Part shown: positions 5,311 through 5,829 of the stretch, piece by piece
Layout of the letters: each line of letters starts with the position of its first letter
Numbering within the stretch: the first letter of the stretch is position 1
Source of the DNA: Clostridia bacterium
Lineage (GTDB): Bacteria; Bacillota; Clostridia; Oscillospirales; CAG-272
Assembly: GCA_017407375.1 (NCBI GenBank)
Contig: JAFQWT010000181.1
Location: forward strand, 1 to 5,829
Direction: 5' to 3'
Length of the DNA: 5,829 nucleotides
Translations under genes and position numbers: made by a program
The notes under the pieces: model-generated
The model's input: only the letters and a program-made list of their open reading frames with translations
Database searches by the model: none
What the model was told of the DNA's origin: nothing

Positions 5311-5721
5311 TTACTTGCAGCCCTCGCAGTTAGCGCAGGCCTCAGGATCGCAGGTGGCATCAAACTTCTCGCCGCAGGCGGGGCAAACGAGATCGTCGGG
5401 CTCAACGTCCTCATCAAAGCAGACCGTCTCACCGCAGGCAGGACAGGTGACCTCATAGAAGTCCTCGTCCTCATACTCCTCGTCGTCATCCTCATCCTCG
5501 CACTCGTAAAGAAGCTCCTCAACGTCACCAAGGTCCTCGTCAAGCTCCTCGCAATAATCGCGCAGCTCGCGGCACTCCACCTCAAGGTCGTTGATCTTCT
5601 CCGCCATCTCACCGACAAGGGCGATCAGCTCATTAAAAAGCTTGCCCTCGGGCTTGCCGGCGTCAATGCCAAAGCCCTCACAAAGGCCCTTGATATAGGC
5701 CGCTTTTTCCATGATATCCAT
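5311..5721 (-). CDS. CD1247-type acidic zinc-ribbon protein of unknown function
   Basis: The protein is 136 aa from the ATG at 5721, supported by GAGGAGG at 5736-5730 with 8 nt spacing. The frame runs on to 5814 through a GC-rich hairpin and the efp tail, so longer starts are rejected. The N-terminus (MDIMEKAAYIKGLCEGFGID, then EGKLFNEL) matches the N-terminal domain found in the CD1247-like family of Clostridia. Residues about 28-72 look like a helical, coiled-coil-prone region rich in Glu and Leu. An extremely acidic linker (74-89) follows, then a zinc ribbon with C93-x2-C96 and C113-x2-C116. Four more cysteines (124, 129, 132, 135) crowd the C-terminus and could bind a second metal. The role is unknown; the ribbon suggests nucleic acid or protein contact. 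It lies directly downstream of efp on the same strand. Confidence 0.88.
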   Translation of the reverse strand: MDIMEKAAYIKGLCEGFGIDAGKPEGKLFNELIALVGEMAEKINDLEVECRELRDYCEELDEDLGDVEELLYECEDEDDDEEYEDEDFYEVTCPACGETVCFDEDVEPDDLVCPACGEKFDATCDPEACANCEGCK

Positions 5722-5743
5722 CGTTATTTCCTCCTCATATTTT

Positions 5744-5773
5744 AAATGCCGCCGCCAGGTGGCGGCGGCATTT
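5744..5773 (-). terminator. GC-rich hairpin between efp and the zinc-ribbon gene
   Basis: Perfect 14-bp arms, AAATGCCGCCGCCA (5744-5757) and TGGCGGCGGCATTT (5760-5773), surround a GG centre. The hairpin begins 3 nt after the efp stop on the minus strand. The tail after the stem is only ATTTAAAATA, so termination may be partial and some transcripts may read into the zinc-ribbon gene. No clear promoter for that gene is seen between the hairpin and its ribosome binding site. Confidence 0.75.
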
Positions 5774-5776
5774 GCA

Positions 5777-5829
5777 TTACGCTCTTTCGAGATACTCGCC
5801 AACTCTCGTATCAATGCGGATCATATCGC
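5777..5829 (-). CDS. efp: C-terminal end of elongation factor P (5' part outside the window)
   Basis: Reading the minus strand from the right edge, the frame ending in TAA at 5779-5777 encodes DMIRIDTRVGEYLERA. This matches the highly conserved C-terminus of elongation factor P, which in many bacteria reads 'G-D-x-I-x-I/V-D-T-R-T-G-E-Y-x-x-R-A'; the only unusual residue is Val in place of the second Thr. EF-P relieves ribosome stalling at polyproline stretches. Only 16 residues are visible, so the call rests on this tail alone, but the motif is distinctive. A GC-rich hairpin follows 3 nt after the stop. Confidence 0.85.
   Translation of the reverse strand, partial: DMIRIDTRVGEYLERA

Overview
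The window looks like chromosomal DNA from a spore-forming or sporulation-derived member of the Bacillota, most likely class Clostridia. The main reasons are a clear SpoIIID, an aspartate kinase of the clostridial type with a KFGGSS start, a CD1247-type zinc-ribbon protein next to the tail of elongation factor P, strong AGGAGG ribosome binding sites, and A/T-rich intergenic DNA between GC-richer genes. No tRNA, rRNA, CRISPR array, insertion sequence or phage gene was seen. Most of the window reads as ordinary core chromosome.

Layout, left to right. (1) Positions 1-1265: the 3' end of a large gene, probably a carbohydrate-active enzyme, is followed after 13 nt by a PAP2-family membrane phosphatase. 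A strong intrinsic terminator closes this unit. (2) Positions 1343-2768: a perfect-consensus promoter drives a leader-poor aspartate kinase gene. It ends in a symmetric terminator shared with the convergent flavodoxin-like gene on the minus strand (2775-3203). (3) Positions 3204-3457: a divergent intergenic region of about 250 bp, unusually rich in inverted repeats. It carries a promoter for each flanking gene. (4) Positions 3458-4430: a PHP-family phosphatase-like protein related to CpsB/YwqE meets spoIIID tail to tail, with an 8-bp overlap of the coding ends. (5) Positions 4431-5306: a SpoU/TrmH-type RNA methyltransferase is divergent from spoIIID and ends in a second symmetric terminator. 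(6) Positions 5311-5829, minus strand: the last codons of efp, a GC-rich hairpin, then the CD1247-like zinc-ribbon gene.

The genes do not form one pathway; this is a mosaic of short transcription units, with symmetric terminators at two of the three convergent junctions. The points most worth a second look are the CpsB-like protein, which has lost two expected metal ligands, the nested palindromes in the 3236-3389 region, and the terminator-free overlap between that gene and spoIIID. I see no convincing sign of a new multi-gene system in this window.
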